A stretch of DNA of 6,627 bases from CALJIC01 sp039805565. Lineage in GTDB: Bacteria > Chloroflexota > Chloroflexia > Chloroflexales > Roseiflexaceae. The stretch lies in NCBI GenBank assembly GCA_039805565.1, contig JBDLTZ010000229.1, positions 1 through 6,627 on the forward strand, written 5' to 3'. Positions 5,042 through 6,627 of this stretch are shown piece by piece; positions within the stretch are counted from its first letter, which is position 1, and each line of letters opens with the position of its first letter. The notes below the pieces were generated by a model, which was given only the letters and a program-made list of their open reading frames with translations, did not search any database and was not told the origin of the DNA. The translations under genes and the position numbers were made by a program.

Positions 5042-5107
5042 GCACACCCCTGCGTGTGATGGGTTCGTGCTGCCTGAAAAGCGGGTCGCTCGCGAGGAGA
5101 TCCCACG

Positions 5108-6627
5108 ATGTCCGCCCTGCCCAGTCTCCGCTCGACTGCCGCGCCCGCCCCCCGCCCGCCCACGGCGGGCGACGACGGACCGGGCCTCTACGTCCGCACG
5201 CCGCGCCCGCTGCTCACGCAGTTCGCCCACGACCCCGCCGCCGTCGGCATCTGGGTCGCCGTGGCCCGCCTCGCCCTCGCCCGCCGCGGCCCCGTCCCGC
5301 TCTCCCGCGCCGACCTGATCGCCTTCTTCGGCGGCGCCCTCACCGAGGGGGGCGTCAAGCGCCGCCTGGCCGCCCTCGCCCTCGCCGGGTGGCTCGTGGC
5401 CCGCCACCCCGCCCCCGGCGGCAAGCAGGAGCTCCTCCCCGGCTGGGGCCTCGCCGCCGGGGGCCAGGCCCGCCCCTGGACCTGGGACTGCCACGACGGC
5501 GGTCGCCCCGCCCACCTGCGCGTCGTCCGCGTCCACTGCGACGTCATCGACCGCCTGATCGGGCGCCTCGACCCGAAGGCCGGCAGGCTCCCCGCCGTCA
5601 TCACGCGCTACTTCACCGCCCCGCTCCTTGCCCCCGCCGACCTCGGCGCCTATGCCCTCGCCTGGCACGTCACCACGACCGCGCCCACCCCGCGCCTCCA
5701 GGCCCTCGGGCTGCTCGGCGCCGCCGGCGACACCCCGCGCGCCCCGCGCCCGCTCCGCGAGCTGCTCCAGGCCGCCGCCGACGGCCGCCTGCGCTTCGAT
5801 GACCGGCCCGCCACCCTGCCCAGCGTCCACGGCTGGGACTGGCTCGGCGTCACGCCGCCGGCCGACCCCGGGACGGACGCGCATGTTTTTGGCGAGCCGA
5901 GCCGGTCGCTGAGCCGATCAGTTAGCCGATCGAAAACGGGGCAACAGCTGATCGCTCCAGATGAGGAGCGGGAGGGGCGCTCGACCGCGTCAGGATGCGC
6001 TTCCCAGCCCCTCGCTCCGCCGCAGCCCGGCAACACATGGAATCTCATGGACTCCATGGAAGATCAACCAACAAACTATGATCCCCCCCCCAGTGTGAAT
6101 CGTGAGGCGGGCGGCGGCGTGATCCTGCCCCGCGAGCTTCGTGAGGGAGACGACCGGCGCGCAGCGCCGGAGCAGCCAGGGCTCGCCGCGCTCGCCTTCG
6201 GCCACCTCGCCCCCGAGCTGCGCTCCGGCCACCTCGCGCTGAACCCGAGCCGCGCGATCCCGGCCGGGGAGTGGGCCGAGCTCCTCGCGCTCCAGGCCGA
6301 GCACGGCGCGCGGCAGCTGCTCGTGTGGCAGGCCAAGGCGCTGCGCGGCGTCGAGCGCCGCCCGCAGGGCGTCCACCCCGGCTACTACCGCGCCTGCGCC
6401 GAGCACGCCGCGCTTGATGCCTACCGGCCGCCCCGGCACCGCGCGCCGCTTGTTCGTCACGACGACGCCCCGCCGCCCGCGCCCGAGGCCGCGCCGGTCG
6501 TCCCTCCGGCCCCGGTGCCCGCGCCCGAGGCGCTCACACCCGAGGCCGAGGCGCTGCTTGTGCAGATGGGGGTGCGGGAGCGTTCGGGCCTCGCGGGCGT
6601 GGACGTGGGGCTGATGCGGGCGTGGCA
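5108..6627 (+). CDS. Winged-helix protein, candidate replication initiator (3' end beyond the window)
   Basis: The frame is open from ATG 5108 to the window edge, giving at least 506 residues. GAGGAGA (5094-5100) lies 7 nt upstream. Residues 1-25 are Ala/Pro-rich. Residues about 62-100 (VPLSRADLIAFFGG, EGGVKRRLAALALAGWLVARH) look like a winged helix. A Trp-containing region follows (WTWDCHDGG, 124-132; HGWDWLGV, 241-248). Residues about 262-335 are polar linker (SRSLSRSVSRS, later A/T-rich codons). A second folded block lies at about 355-440 (LAPELRSGHLALNPSRAIPAGEWAELLALQ, HPGYYRACAEHAALDAY). A Pro/Ala linker (451-475) precedes the cut-off C-terminus. No named family was recognised, and there is no Walker motif or HUH motif. 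The upstream operator array, antisense RNA and internal repeats suggest an initiator with separate DNA- and partner-binding domains; a phage or plasmid regulator is the alternative. Confidence 0.8.
   Translation, partial: MSALPSLRSTAAPAPRPPTAGDDGPGLYVRTPRPLLTQFAHDPAAVGIWVAVARLALARRGPVPLSRADLIAFFGGALTEGGVKRRLAALALAGWLVARHPAPGGKQELLPGWGLAAGGQARPWTWDCHDGGRPAHLRVVRVHCDVIDRLIGRLDPKAGRLPAVITRYFTAPLLAPADLGAYALAWHVTTTAPTPRLQALGLLGAAGDTPRAPRPLRELLQAAADGRLRFDDRPATLPSVHGWDWLGVTPPADPGTDAHVFGEPSRSLSRSVSRSKTGQQLIAPDEEREGRSTASGCASQPLAPPQPGNTWNLMDSMEDQPTNYDPPPSVNREAGGGVILPRELREGDDRRAAPEQPGLAALAFGHLAPELRSGHLALNPSRAIPAGEWAELLALQAEHGARQLLVWQAKALRGVERRPQGVHPGYYRACAEHAALDAYRPPRHRAPLVRHDDAPPPAPEAAPVVPPAPVPAPEALTPEAEALLVQMGVRERSGLAGVDVGLMRAW
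5899..5934. repeat. Three 12-bp imperfect tandem repeats inside the candidate initiator gene
   Basis: The units are GAGCCGGTCGCT (5899-5910), GAGCCGATCAGT (5911-5922) and TAGCCGATCGAA (5923-5934), with core AGCCGRTC every 12 bp. They keep the reading frame and encode SRSLSRSVSRS in the linker. They may be initiator-binding iterons or simply a low-complexity linker produced by duplication. Confidence 0.6.
6031..6091. other. A/T-rich island with CATGGA repeats and a C9 run within the candidate initiator gene
   Basis: Positions 6031-6080 hold about 42% G+C by direct count, far below the surrounding coding sequence. CATGGA occurs at 6036, 6046 and 6055, and CATGGA-C-TCCATG (6046-6058) is a perfect dyad. 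A run of nine C (6083-6091) closes the island. The stretch codes for a polar linker (NTWNLMDSMEDQPTNYDPPP). The drop in G+C right after the 12-bp repeats recalls an origin's unwinding element. Relaxed selection on a linker is the simpler explanation. Confidence 0.5.

Larger units (their letters stand above)
4759..5107 (+). other. Structured leader of the large right-hand gene
   Basis: About 350 nt separate the expected transcript start from the ATG at 5108. The leader holds the short frame at 4774-4878, a 7-bp hairpin GCCGCTG-GAG-CAGCGGC (4848-4864), the 11-bp hairpin at 4904-4943 shared with the antisense RNA, a short dyad GGGCTTAGCCC (4990-5000) and a CACAC/GTGTG hairpin (5043-5058). Apart from the short frame it has no convincing coding. 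A strong minus-strand promoter lies within it. Confidence 0.5.

Noticed and set aside
4994..5884. Minus-strand (4994-5884) and alternative plus-frame (5026-5802) open frames over the large right-hand gene
   Set aside because: Both products are extreme low-complexity (Gly/Ala/Glu or Arg/Pro). The frame from 5108 has a ribosome binding site, G/C-ending codons and stays open to the window edge.
1..6627. tRNA, rRNA, insertion-sequence ends or transposase
   Set aside because: No tRNA-like cloverleaf, rRNA-like stretch, transposase motif or matching terminal inverted repeats were seen on either strand.

Overview
The window is GC-rich, gene-dense and coded entirely on the plus strand. Its protein set is that of a mobile or extrachromosomal element: an excisionase-like helix-turn-helix protein, a small membrane-anchored FtsK/TraG-type DNA motor with two membrane partners, a GHKL-ATPase/winged-helix regulator, and a long DNA-binding-type protein that runs off the right edge. 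Nothing identifies the host with certainty. Very high G/C at third codon positions and clear sigma70-type promoters with 17-bp spacers fit Chloroflexota, with Actinomycetota as an alternative. This is an impression from sequence style, not a search result.

Left part (1-3550). A short MerR/excisionase-like gene (48-299), more A/T-rich than its neighbours in its second half, is followed at once by a candidate promoter (296-324) and a structured leader of about 200 nt. Then comes a compact run of four genes with strong ribosome binding sites: a 100-aa Pro/Ala-rich protein (527-829), a 185-aa three-helix membrane protein (843-1400), a 359-aa membrane-anchored P-loop ATPase with a C-terminal DNA-binding-like domain (1387-2466, overlapping the previous gene by 14 nt) and a 315-aa four-helix membrane protein with a C-terminal winged helix (2549-3496). 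I infer that the last three form a membrane complex that moves or tethers DNA.

Middle (3550-4641). Behind a GC-rich terminator-like dyad, a well-formed promoter (3562-3590) drives a 330-aa regulator of the type often called RecG-like. It has the GHKL ATPase and winged helix but lacks the usual N-terminal AlbA_2 domain.

Control region (4642-5107). This is the most striking part. Seven copies of TGGCGCAAGA are spaced at multiples of about one helical turn, and the last lies inside the spacer of a plus-strand promoter (4724-4752). That promoter leads into a possible 34-codon reading frame with a good ribosome binding site. Facing it is a minus-strand promoter with a perfect TTGACA, a 17-bp spacer and TATAGT, which would make a small RNA of about 110 nt ending in an 11-bp hairpin. 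The small RNA is fully antisense to the leader of the next gene. The layout resembles plasmid copy-number control: operator array, rep promoter, leader peptide, antisense RNA, then rep.

Right part (5108-6627). An open frame of more than 506 codons, with no stop before the window edge, encodes a winged-helix protein. Inside it is a 12-bp tandem repeat followed by a conspicuously A/T-rich stretch, an arrangement like an origin embedded in an initiator gene. I propose that this gene is a replication initiator and that the window is the replication/control and DNA-mobilisation core of an undescribed plasmid or integrative element. The initiator role is inference.
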